Origin: Candidatus Poribacteria bacterium
GTDB lineage: Bacteria; Poribacteria; WGA-4E; WGA-3G
Length of the DNA stretch: 54,081 nt
Assembly: GCA_022823085.1 (NCBI GenBank)
Contig: JAJDXV010000051.1
Coordinates: 1-54,081 of the forward strand
Reading direction: 5' to 3'
Position 1 is the first letter of the stretch, and each line of letters begins with the position of its first letter. Below the pieces are notes generated by a model. It ran no database searches, had not been told where the DNA came from, and was given only the letters and a program-made list of their open reading frames with translations. This document shows, one piece after another, positions 7,558 to 15,911 of this stretch. Made by a program: the position numbers and the translations under genes.

Positions 7558-8523
7558 TTAGTATTCGCGTTGTTCTTTAAAGGCTCGGTGCAGAAAATAA
7601 ACAGTGGAAATACCAAGACCGATGAGGATAAAAAGGATAACAATCGCAGTACCGAGGCGACTCTTTGACTTAGTACCAGCTTGGGTTTCGGATTTGGAGG
7701 CTTCAGGTGTTGTCTTAATTGGGGGCGTTTGTGGTGTCGGTGTTGTTATTTCCGGAGACGGTTTGCGAGGCGTAGGTTCGGGAGTTATTATTTTGTTGGG
7801 TTTCGGTGCAGGATCTATTTTAGAAGGTGCTAAAGGCACAACCGCTTCCACCTGTGTGCCGAAGGAAGGCGGCAGAACACCAACGCCCCATCCTGTTCCA
7901 GTTGTCTCACAGTAGTAATAGGTTGTACCACCGTGGGTGACCGAGGCTCCCGTAAAATCGCCACTGACCCCCAGCGCAATGTGTCCGGGTGTGAAAATGA
8001 GTGCTGTTTTTTCACCTAAACCTCGCAAGATAGTAGCAACCAAGATAGTCGTATCTTCGCAATCACCACCACCCTCAATCAACGTCTCAATCGCGTAACG
8101 CCTAAATTCGTCATATCCTGTGGTCACGTCGTCGTGTGTATAGGGTAAGGATTGAACGAAACTGAGCACGAAGTCCACGCGATCCTGTTTAGACCACTCA
8201 CGACGCTGCCTGAACATATTCTGAAACTCACGCGTGAGGTTTCCGAGCGTTGTTCTGCCTTCTTCGACCAATTGCGGAATATCGTAGCGTTCTTTACCGT
8301 CATAGGAATTATACTTTTCGATGTCGATTGTCATGAGCGCGGTGTAAGATTTTCCCTTAAAATTCCAGACGTACCGTTTTCCAAGTGTCTGTCGGGTATT
8401 CGGTGGACGCTGCTGGACAATTCCTTCTATGATCCGAACGCCGCTGAGCGCACCTTCCGCAGTACCGTTTGCAGTGATAAGCAGGCTGCCCAGAAACAGG
8501 GCGATAAGCAGTCTTATGTACAT
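7558..8523 (-). CDS. Exported, membrane-anchored transglutaminase-like protein
   Basis: This 321-aa protein has an N-terminal signal sequence (residues 1-23), a transglutaminase/papain-like domain (about 60-220), a proline-rich linker (235-275, PTPRKPSPE and similar) and a C-terminal membrane helix (290-311) with a short basic tail. Candidate catalytic residues are Cys154 in GGGDCEDTT and His181 in PGHIALGV, with an acidic or polar third residue near CETTGTGW (205-212). Bacterial members act as cysteine peptidases or cross-linking enzymes. Topology puts the active domain outside the cytoplasmic membrane, tethered at its C terminus. It is the eighth gene of the operon, 14 nt after the MotB-like gene. 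A role in modifying a system component or the cell wall is inferred. Confidence 0.8.
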   Translation of the reverse strand: MYIRLLIALFLGSLLITANGTAEGALSGVRIIEGIVQQRPPNTRQTLGKRYVWNFKGKSYTALMTIDIEKYNSYDGKERYDIPQLVEEGRTTLGNLTREFQNMFRQRREWSKQDRVDFVLSFVQSLPYTHDDVTTGYDEFRRYAIETLIEGGGDCEDTTILVATILRGLGEKTALIFTPGHIALGVSGDFTGASVTHGGTTYYYCETTGTGWGVGVLPPSFGTQVEAVVPLAPSKIDPAPKPNKIITPEPTPRKPSPEITTPTPQTPPIKTTPEASKSETQAGTKSKSRLGTAIVILFILIGLGISTVYFLHRAFKEQREY

Positions 8524-8537
8524 AGCGAACTATCCCT

Positions 8538-9353
8538 CTACTCTTCTGCTTGCTCAAGCCGATAAAATAGCAGAATTTCAATGCGGCGGTTTTTCTGTTT
8601 TAACGCACGAGTCCTATTATGCTGCCTGAGTTTCTGTCGGTTATAAGTGCTATCATCAGTTGAACGTTGAACAGGTTTGTACTCACCGAAAGAGGTTGCT
8701 GACATAAGGTGCCTCGCCAGATCTATTCCAATGCTGCGTTGTAAAAATTTATAGACCTCAATGGCACGCGATGCTGCGAGATGTAAGTTAAAAAAATAGT
8801 CACCAGCCGGACGGTCAGGGTCTGCATGCCCTTGAATCTGTATCTCCGTGATGTCCTTTAAATTCTCTCCTATTTCCTGACCAACAATCCGAAGTGTCCT
8901 CTTTCCTTCTTCGTTCAGATCATATTTATTTCGTCTAAACAGAATACGGTCGCTGAAACTATAACGTTGGAGTTTCTGCTCGTTTTGGATATGAATTTCT
9001 GTGTATTCTCCGTTTTCAAGGTAGATTGGAATCTCGAAAAAATTGGTCTTGCTTTCTTCATCTTTCCATTTCTCGATATCTTCCCATCGAACGTTGTACG
9101 CTGCAGCAATCGCTTCGATTAACGTTTCCTGTTTTTCTTCAACTTTCGCGAGGGCTTCGGCTATCTCTTTCTCTTCTTTTTTAACTTTAGCCATCTCTTT
9201 TTCAGCTTCTTGTACTTTTGCTCTCAGATCGTCTGTTCCGATGGAAAATGCGGCAATCACAGTGAAAACAACGATCACCAGTATTAAAACGAGTATCAGC
9301 ATTAAGTCCGAAAAGGATGGCCAAAAATTGAAATCTAATGTATTATCTTCCAT
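8538..9353 (-). CDS. MotB/ZorB-like stator protein with OmpA-type peptidoglycan-binding domain
   Basis: The protein is about 271 aa from the ATG at 9353. A TTG 78 nt upstream would add 26 residues that do not look family-like. The N terminus reads FWPSFSDLMLILVLILV: one membrane helix whose Asp aligns with the proton-carrying Asp of MotB, ExbD and ZorB. A coiled coil (about 40-75, KEEKEIAEALAKVEE) follows. The C-terminal OmpA/MotB domain has IQIQGHADPDRP and NRRIEILL, the region that binds peptidoglycan. It directly follows the MotA-like gene, giving the usual channel pair. With the aspartate intact, an ion-motive-force-driven complex is expected. Flagellar use is unlikely in this context. 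Confidence 0.88.
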   Translation of the reverse strand: MEDNTLDFNFWPSFSDLMLILVLILVIVVFTVIAAFSIGTDDLRAKVQEAEKEMAKVKKEEKEIAEALAKVEEKQETLIEAIAAAYNVRWEDIEKWKDEESKTNFFEIPIYLENGEYTEIHIQNEQKLQRYSFSDRILFRRNKYDLNEEGKRTLRIVGQEIGENLKDITEIQIQGHADPDRPAGDYFFNLHLAASRAIEVYKFLQRSIGIDLARHLMSATSFGEYKPVQRSTDDSTYNRQKLRQHNRTRALKQKNRRIEILLFYRLEQAEE

Positions 9354-9432
9354 AGATATTATTCTGAGTGCTTTATCTGCCTTGAATTTTAAGAGACACT
9401 GGTCGTACGAGGTTTCCTCGTCCAATACCAAA

Positions 9433-11841
9433 CTATTTAAAAAAACGCTTCCACCATTTTTGTTTTGCTAACACCTTGATAACATTTGCTAAATCTTGAG
9501 AGTTCTGAGAAATCTCTCCGATAGTCGTATTGAGTTTCTCTATATTGGCATTCAGTGGGGTAATATCGGCTTGTTCTATTTTTTTTACGAATTGTTGTGA
9601 GGCTGTGCCTAATTTTTCAGTATGCCCCTTAATGGCTTCAAGAGACTGTGCGAGATTCCCTGAATCCGATGTTAAGGCATTAATTGCAGTATCAAGATTT
9701 TGAACATCTGTTGTCAGGCTGCCGATATTCGTACTAAGAGCATCAACCGCGTGTTTCTGATTTCTACTGCTGTCATCTAATTGGGTCAGCAAACCTTCAA
9801 CTCGTTCATTTAAATCTTTGACTCCGGTGAGTTGCTCCCCATATTTTTGATTTTGTTCATTTATTTTCCTCTGCAGATCACCAACAATCCCTCGCATATA
9901 TGTAACTGAATCGGCGTACGTGTCTCTCATTTGTTCTGCAGCACCCTGAATCGGTTCATCAAATTTTTCCAATCGCTCGTTAAGAGTTGTTAGCTGAACA
10001 TCGAAAGTGTCTTTAATCTCTCCGACAGTTTCTCTGAGAGGCTTACCGAAATTCCCCAACCGCGTATCTAATTGGTTTAACAAGTTTACAAGGTCTTGAT
10101 TTAGAACTTGGACTCCGGTGAGTTGTTCCTCATACTTTTTGTTCTGTTCATTTATCTCTTCCTGTAGATTGCCAACGATCTCTTTCATATCCTTGATTGA
10201 ACTGGTATACGTGTCTCTCATTTGAGCTGCTGATTGTTGTATGGGTTCATGGAATCTTTTTAATCGCTCATTCAGAGTCTCTAACCGATTATCAAAGACT
10301 CCCTTAATTGCTTCAACAGTTTGTTTAAGAGGCGTATCAAAATTCTCCAACCGATTATTTAGTGTCGTCAATCCATCATTCAAGCCTTGTTGAACATTTC
10401 CGAGATTCTTGTCTAATTTCTCCGTAAGGTCCTTTAATCGGTCTTCTAATGTCTGTTGAACATTCTCGAGTTCTGTTTTTAACTGGCTTTGCATGGCTAA
10501 AAATTGCTGTTTGTTAGTCTCATCTACTTTTTCAAACCACTCGCGATTTTCTGTGTATATACTTGTGTTCGTCTCGGTCGCTCTATCAATAAATACCTGT
10601 AGTTTTTCGTTAATTTGCTTGCGAGAATTAATGGAGGCCTGTTCATAACTATTTAGAGCATTTAGAACTTTGATAAGATTTTGATTCTGCTCGTTTACTT
10701 TTTCAGAGTGTTGGTCTAATCTTTGATTTGCTGACTCTTGGAATTGTTGGTAAAGGTTACGAATATCATCCTGAAAACCGGCTAACTTGTTAACGCTTGA
10801 TGCAAATTCCCCTGAAAATTTGTTAAGCCTTTCTAAAAAACCTTTGTCGAGGACCTCCGAAAATTCGTTGAGACTTTTCGTAAAACCTTTGTTAAGCTCA
10901 GCAGCAGCAGTGCTAATTGCTGACGCTGCATCGTTGATTTGCTTACCCGAATCCGATAACGGTTGTGTGATACTTTTAGCTTGTGTGAGGCTTGTGTTAA
11001 ATTCATTAACATTCGTTTGGACAGTTTCGACTAATTCATCAATCCGGACTGCTGTTTGATATCCGCTCCGCATCTGCGCTTCACTTTCTTGGAGCGTTTG
11101 GATAAGTTTTTGAGAGGTGGTTGGATAGAGTTGCGGAACCCATACGGTTAGGGTCAACCTTTCCAGAACTGCTTTGATAGGATGGCACGCAAACTGTAAA
11201 TAAGCACCGTAAAGAATAACGCCTAAAATAGTGAAAAATATCCCGAAAATGCTCGGGGCAAGAGCCCCTTTCATTCCTTCAAGAAGTATCCGCAATGCTT
11301 GAATCATCCCTTCACTACTTTCTGCGGAGGTTTCACTTGCCACGTTTGCTTTCAAAGCAGGAAAGAGTCCTGCTAAACTATCGGCGAGTCCAAAGAGCGT
11401 CCCGAAGAGCCCAATCACGATGAAAACTGCCAACACAGAACGAAACGAGTTGTTCCGTTTAAATAGCTCAGATGTGGTGTGGTTAATTAACTCACCGACT
11501 TCAAGACGACTTTCATCCCAACCTGCCAAGAAAATCGCATTGAGATGTTTCGCGATGGGAGACTCTCTGTCAAGGCTGCCTTCCGTGCAAAATTCGCTAA
11601 ACGTGTTTTCAGGATTGGTTTTCTGATCATTATCTTCGCGCCCACGATCTCGTTCCTGTCGGGCAGTGACAAGCGGTTGGACATTTTGCTTGTTTTCGAT
11701 CTGTTTCCGTTCTGTCCGCAACCAACGCCAATATTTGATCAGTTCTATAAGCCAATAAAAAAAGAAGGCTGTTAAAAACGTTAAAATACCTAAAGCGATC
11801 AGGTTCGTCGGAAATAAGTATTCGCTAAAAAATTGAGGCAT
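9433..11841 (-). CDS. MotA/TolQ/ZorA-like ion-channel protein with ~570-residue coiled-coil tail
   Basis: This 802-aa protein has TM1 at about 11-33, TM2 at 134-160 with IGLFGTLFGL (like TolQ/ExbB), and TM3 at 193-215 with a channel threonine in FFTILGVILYG. The region before TM3 (LRILLEGMKGALAPSIFG) matches the TolQ/ExbB cytoplasmic-to-membrane junction. Residues 230-802 are almost entirely heptad-like coiled coil. They include two copies of a 97-residue unit (496-591 and 593-688), recognisable by LTTLNERL, MRDTY and EQLTGV. Flagellar MotA and TolQ lack such a tail, but Zorya ZorA has a long cytoplasmic tail. It probably forms a pentamer around the MotB-like dimer. The tail may reach the cytoplasmic tubulin-like or actin-like partners; this is inferred. 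Confidence 0.88.
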   Translation of the reverse strand: MPQFFSEYLFPTNLIALGILTFLTAFFFYWLIELIKYWRWLRTERKQIENKQNVQPLVTARQERDRGREDNDQKTNPENTFSEFCTEGSLDRESPIAKHLNAIFLAGWDESRLEVGELINHTTSELFKRNNSFRSVLAVFIVIGLFGTLFGLADSLAGLFPALKANVASETSAESSEGMIQALRILLEGMKGALAPSIFGIFFTILGVILYGAYLQFACHPIKAVLERLTLTVWVPQLYPTTSQKLIQTLQESEAQMRSGYQTAVRIDELVETVQTNVNEFNTSLTQAKSITQPLSDSGKQINDAASAISTAAAELNKGFTKSLNEFSEVLDKGFLERLNKFSGEFASSVNKLAGFQDDIRNLYQQFQESANQRLDQHSEKVNEQNQNLIKVLNALNSYEQASINSRKQINEKLQVFIDRATETNTSIYTENREWFEKVDETNKQQFLAMQSQLKTELENVQQTLEDRLKDLTEKLDKNLGNVQQGLNDGLTTLNNRLENFDTPLKQTVEAIKGVFDNRLETLNERLKRFHEPIQQSAAQMRDTYTSSIKDMKEIVGNLQEEINEQNKKYEEQLTGVQVLNQDLVNLLNQLDTRLGNFGKPLRETVGEIKDTFDVQLTTLNERLEKFDEPIQGAAEQMRDTYADSVTYMRGIVGDLQRKINEQNQKYGEQLTGVKDLNERVEGLLTQLDDSSRNQKHAVDALSTNIGSLTTDVQNLDTAINALTSDSGNLAQSLEAIKGHTEKLGTASQQFVKKIEQADITPLNANIEKLNTTIGEISQNSQDLANVIKVLAKQKWWKRFFK

Positions 11842-11917
11842 AAGTGTTTTAATTTCTCAGAGTTAATCTGTTGTTATTTTTTACAGACACACTTTATAAG
11901 CGTATCTTGATTTTCCT

Positions 11918-12847
11918 TTAGGTCTCTTGTAATTCTAATATACCGTTCTCTTTAAGAGTCCAGGCTTCTTTTTTGTCATCTGGTTCAAAAATTGCAGGTT
12001 CAATAAGTTCCATGATCTGATAATTGTGACGATCATCGAAATGAGAACATTTGAACACTTCACCAAAAGCACCGGGGGTATAAGTTGAACGTTCCACTAC
12101 CAAATCATAAACCGGAACAACTACATATAACTTTTCTGCTTCAATATAGCAAGCCAAATAACAGCCCGGAGAGTTAGTTTTGAAAATAGGGTCAATATCC
12201 TCTTGTGGGTTTAGGTAACGTTCTTCGGCGTTTACTACATCTATTTTGTAATTTTCCTCATAATTTTCTATAAAATTTGCCCAGGCTTGTCTATCTCTAA
12301 TCCCTATATTGTAACATTCACAGAACTCTACGACTGCCTGTGAAAGCATCTCTTTACCTGTGTCACTTTCAGGTATCTGTGATAATTCCGTGGTTTTAAG
12401 CGGAGCAAACGGCATCTCATTCCGGAGAACGTTTATAATAGGTTTAAGAAGGTCTAGAACCTGTTGTGTGTTATTTTGATTTTCAGCGGTTAACTTTTGA
12501 TATAAAACCTCTGAATCAAAATCTTTCGTTAACTCTTGAATAGACTTATTAATATTCAACAAGTCTTGCTTTAAATTACTATTAACCTGTATAGAAATTT
12601 CTAATTTGTGTTTTACATTAACCAATTCATAGGCGATTTTTCTATATTGGAAAAACATCCAAACAAGAAAGATTAGGATTGCAAGAAGCAGAAAACCTAA
12701 AATAATCTGTCTATGGGCGGGAACTTGCAACTCAGATCCAGTATCGTGTTGGTCTGCCATTGCTAAAACTGGACAGACGATCATAAAAAACGTCAATATA
12801 CTGTAGCAAAATCTTTTGTGTATATTACAGGTTTTGGTGTTTTGCAT
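11918..12847 (-). CDS. Membrane protein with signal sequence, TM helix and coiled coil; unknown C-terminal domain
   Basis: In this 309-aa protein, residues 13-31 look like a signal sequence, a second hydrophobic helix lies at 47-67 (IILGFLLLAILIFLVWMFF), and a coiled coil follows (about 70-140). The C-terminal 150 residues form a globular domain with YLNPQEDIDPIF and a run of beta strands ending LKENGILELQE; I do not recognise a family. Its ATG overlaps the stop of the actin-like gene by one base (TAATG), which implies translational coupling and possibly a fixed stoichiometry with that ATPase. It may anchor the ATPase to the membrane, an inference from coupling and topology. Confidence 0.75.
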   Translation of the reverse strand: MQNTKTCNIHKRFCYSILTFFMIVCPVLAMADQHDTGSELQVPAHRQIILGFLLLAILIFLVWMFFQYRKIAYELVNVKHKLEISIQVNSNLKQDLLNINKSIQELTKDFDSEVLYQKLTAENQNNTQQVLDLLKPIINVLRNEMPFAPLKTTELSQIPESDTGKEMLSQAVVEFCECYNIGIRDRQAWANFIENYEENYKIDVVNAEERYLNPQEDIDPIFKTNSPGCYLACYIEAEKLYVVVPVYDLVVERSTYTPGAFGEVFKCSHFDDRHNYQIMELIEPAIFEPDDKKEAWTLKENGILELQET

Positions 12848-15846
12848 TAAGGTTGTTCCTTACTCTCTAATACCCATTGTTTAGTTTTTCGCTCCAATAA
12901 CTCCTTCAACACTGTAATAAAAATTGGTTCAACAACACGCTCGCCGACAGGTTTCAGAGCAAGGGTTTTTAGCTCATCATTCAAATTGCTTGTAAGGCTC
13001 TTCTTCAATGTCGGATCAACATTGATTGGGAGATTGAGTGCTTTACCAAATCCAGCACTGAATATCTCTATGAAATTTTCGATCTGTGCCAATTTATTGC
13101 TTGATTTCAGATGGTTCCCGAAACGTTCAAGGTTAAGAAGAGTTGTCCAACTGTAATTTTCCTCATTTTCTGTAAAATCTTCACCTGCCAATACCGGAAA
13201 TTCATCTGCTGTTGTGATAAGAGGCGTTTTTGGAACAACCAAACCGGCAGCAGCTTCATGTTTAGGTTGTGGTGTAATCTGAAATTCAAAAATAGCATCC
13301 GGATTGAAACCTGATGCAGCAAGAATAATATCTTTGAGATATCTATCGTTTGCGCTGTCTGGTGTGAAATTGCCATTTGCTAACCAGTGCAGAATACGTG
13401 AACCATTTCCTCCAATGTAAACATTCGGCATTGTAGGTGCAAAACCCTTGTTTTCCGCAAGGTAATTGAGAATCAAACCCACATAGTATAAAAGTCCAGA
13501 AATACCCAGCGCTATAAGCGGAATAAACGGTGTATTTTTGATTTTTCCTCCGTAAGTGGCAAATAGATTTTCTAAACCACCTTTGGAATTATTGATCCAT
13601 GCGTTAATCCACGTATCCGCTTGTCCATAGAACTTATCAGATTTGGATACATTTTGTAGCGTTGGAATGACATCATCGGCAACACGGAAGATCTCTAAAA
13701 ATTCAGGATTATGTTTCAGCAAATCTAAAAAAATAGTTCTACCTGCAAATCTGATTGACGTTTGCCAATACAACGTGTGGTTTTGCCAGATTGAGATGTC
13801 AGAGGTTTCTCCTCCGATGTCTATACAGACCGCACCATCGGCAAAACCTCCAAACTGACCTGCAAAGAAATTCGCAGTAACGATACTCTCTGACTCAAAA
13901 GTTACGTCCCCACTTTGAATCCTTGTTATTTTTTCACACGCCTTTGTGGCATTAGAGCAAATAGTGCGGAATTGGGCTTTATCTGCATTAGAAAATGCCA
14001 GCGGATAAGAAAAATGCCAGTTAATTTGTTTTACACCGTTATGAATTGCTTCCGCAGCACATTGTAGGCAGATCTGTTCTATGAATGCTTGAGTACAAAT
14101 GCGTTCTGCTGGATCGGAGGACCACTTAAGATTGCTGACAACATCCTCTTTCAATTTATAGTTTTCTACATAATAGATACGACCATCCAGCAATGGATCA
14201 AGTTTTATACCTGCTTGTGACTTATTTGTTGAATGTTCGTGTTGTTGAAACAGACTGAAAAAAGGCGTTTTCTCAGATCGAGAAGAGAAAAACTGTTGAT
14301 ATACCTCGGTACGATTTGCTGCTGTCGAGTTAGTAATTTGCAACAATCGATCATCAAACGACATGGGCTCCGGGGTTGTTGCCAATATATCTTGTCTGTA
14401 AACAGTAGTACCGCTGGTGCCAAAATCAATGCCAATGTCCCACGTTGCTGCGCCCTGTTGTGAATCTTGTGCTGAAATGAGCAAGATCCCTGCTTCCTCA
14501 TTCTTTAAAGTATTAACATCTGTATACGTACATACCATCGCTTTAGGAAAATCAGATATTCTTGTAATCTCAGTGTTATCACCCAGTGAACATGTATTAG
14601 GTGCTGCCGATAAAGGTTTGACATCGAATGTATTTTGAACTTTTGTAAAATAGGTATAGTAAGCGTTCCAGTCTGACATTCTAAAATCAGGCCATATTTC
14701 CAATACTGGTAAATGATCAATCTCAACAATTTGCGGATAGTTAAAGAGTGCGGCATCATCACCATCTTTCTGCATAACATACTCTTCAGAAATGATCATA
14801 TCCCCATCATCTCCAGCGGATGGGTGTTGTAAGTTTACTTTGATACCAGTCGGTGTTTCTTCAAAAGTAATTCGCCGGTTTAATTCATTGACATCGAAAT
14901 TGTCTAACAATTCCTTTTTGATTGGGAGAATTGGCGTGACGGGTATACCGTTTACTTTAAGGTTGGTACTACCTTTAGGCATAAGAATATTATTTTCAAG
15001 AAAAGCATTTTGTTGGCTGATTACGAAAAGCTTTTCGGTGAAGTATTCCTTGGGGGCTATCGGGAAGTTCATACCGGTGAAGATTCCCACACTCATCCCC
15101 AGAGGTGTACCAGCCAATTTTGGCGGTCCATCAGATACTCCTCCTAAGCTCTCTATAAAACCGAGAATTCGCGCGTCCAGATTTGCCTGTATACGGGAAG
15201 CAGGGAGTGGCGTAATCGTATTTTTATGAAAGTCATTAAGCCAGCCAGCTACAGCGGCTTTTTCATCCGCTTGCAAATTCTTAATCGGATCGCAGAGAAA
15301 CCGGGGAGTATACCAAGGTACATCATTCACTGAAATATGCCTAACATAGTTAATAGACGTACATACAAGTGTTGTTGGTGAAGTTATACCGATTGGATTG
15401 CCCTTAAACAGAATGAGGTAAAGTTTGTCCCACGTCGTCCCGGCAGCATCTAATGTACGCTGCGGCAGTAACCTGTGTAATGCTTGGAGAAACTCGGGAG
15501 TGTTTCCATCGCCTCCATCAGGAATCGTTATTAACTGGGTACTCAATGGAAACTTCCGTTGCTCCTTGAGTGCCAACATCGCCAAAAGTCCACGCCATTC
15601 GCCCACAACGCAGTCATGCATCGGATGCTCTTCATCGTAAAGTGCTATTTCAAACAGCAACGGGCGCGCCCACATGCTCGGAATGCTATCAATGTCAATA
15701 AATTTGCCATCAATTTTTGTAACCTGAAGGTTATCAGCAATATTATTAAGGGCAACACCAGAGACTTGTTCCCAAGTTCCTGTTCTGGGGAGGACTGCTA
15801 ATCCGTCACCATCTTTCTTTAAAGGTGGAAGGAGTGGAAATGCCAT
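12847..15846 (-). CDS. Actin/Hsp70-fold ATPase with large N-terminal domain
   Basis: This 999-aa soluble protein has three motifs of the actin/Hsp70/hexokinase superfamily in order in its C-terminal half. Phosphate-1 is DIGIDFGTSGTTVY (470-483), phosphate-2 is CIDIGGETSDISIW (674-687) and the adenosine motif is YIGGNGSRILHW (810-821). The first 460 residues are a separate domain, or domains, that I cannot name. Length and layout would fit the SrfB-type virulence-factor family as I remember it, which an HMM search could test. It follows the tubulin-like gene by 65 nt and overlaps the next gene by one base. ATP binding is well supported. Polymerisation or chaperone activity is unknown. Confidence 0.85.
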   Translation of the reverse strand: MAFPLLPPLKKDGDGLAVLPRTGTWEQVSGVALNNIADNLQVTKIDGKFIDIDSIPSMWARPLLFEIALYDEEHPMHDCVVGEWRGLLAMLALKEQRKFPLSTQLITIPDGGDGNTPEFLQALHRLLPQRTLDAAGTTWDKLYLILFKGNPIGITSPTTLVCTSINYVRHISVNDVPWYTPRFLCDPIKNLQADEKAAVAGWLNDFHKNTITPLPASRIQANLDARILGFIESLGGVSDGPPKLAGTPLGMSVGIFTGMNFPIAPKEYFTEKLFVISQQNAFLENNILMPKGSTNLKVNGIPVTPILPIKKELLDNFDVNELNRRITFEETPTGIKVNLQHPSAGDDGDMIISEEYVMQKDGDDAALFNYPQIVEIDHLPVLEIWPDFRMSDWNAYYTYFTKVQNTFDVKPLSAAPNTCSLGDNTEITRISDFPKAMVCTYTDVNTLKNEEAGILLISAQDSQQGAATWDIGIDFGTSGTTVYRQDILATTPEPMSFDDRLLQITNSTAANRTEVYQQFFSSRSEKTPFFSLFQQHEHSTNKSQAGIKLDPLLDGRIYYVENYKLKEDVVSNLKWSSDPAERICTQAFIEQICLQCAAEAIHNGVKQINWHFSYPLAFSNADKAQFRTICSNATKACEKITRIQSGDVTFESESIVTANFFAGQFGGFADGAVCIDIGGETSDISIWQNHTLYWQTSIRFAGRTIFLDLLKHNPEFLEIFRVADDVIPTLQNVSKSDKFYGQADTWINAWINNSKGGLENLFATYGGKIKNTPFIPLIALGISGLLYYVGLILNYLAENKGFAPTMPNVYIGGNGSRILHWLANGNFTPDSANDRYLKDIILAASGFNPDAIFEFQITPQPKHEAAAGLVVPKTPLITTADEFPVLAGEDFTENEENYSWTTLLNLERFGNHLKSSNKLAQIENFIEIFSAGFGKALNLPINVDPTLKKSLTSNLNDELKTLALKPVGERVVEPIFITVLKELLERKTKQWVLESKEQP

Positions 15847-15911
15847 TTAACAATCTCCAATCTATTTTTCTATGAACACAATGTTATTCATATTGCGCGT
15901 TCAGAAATCTA

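Noticed and set aside
8538..11841. Flagellar stator motAB
   Set aside because: No flagellar genes are nearby, the MotA-like tail is far too long, and the operon content is unrelated to motility.
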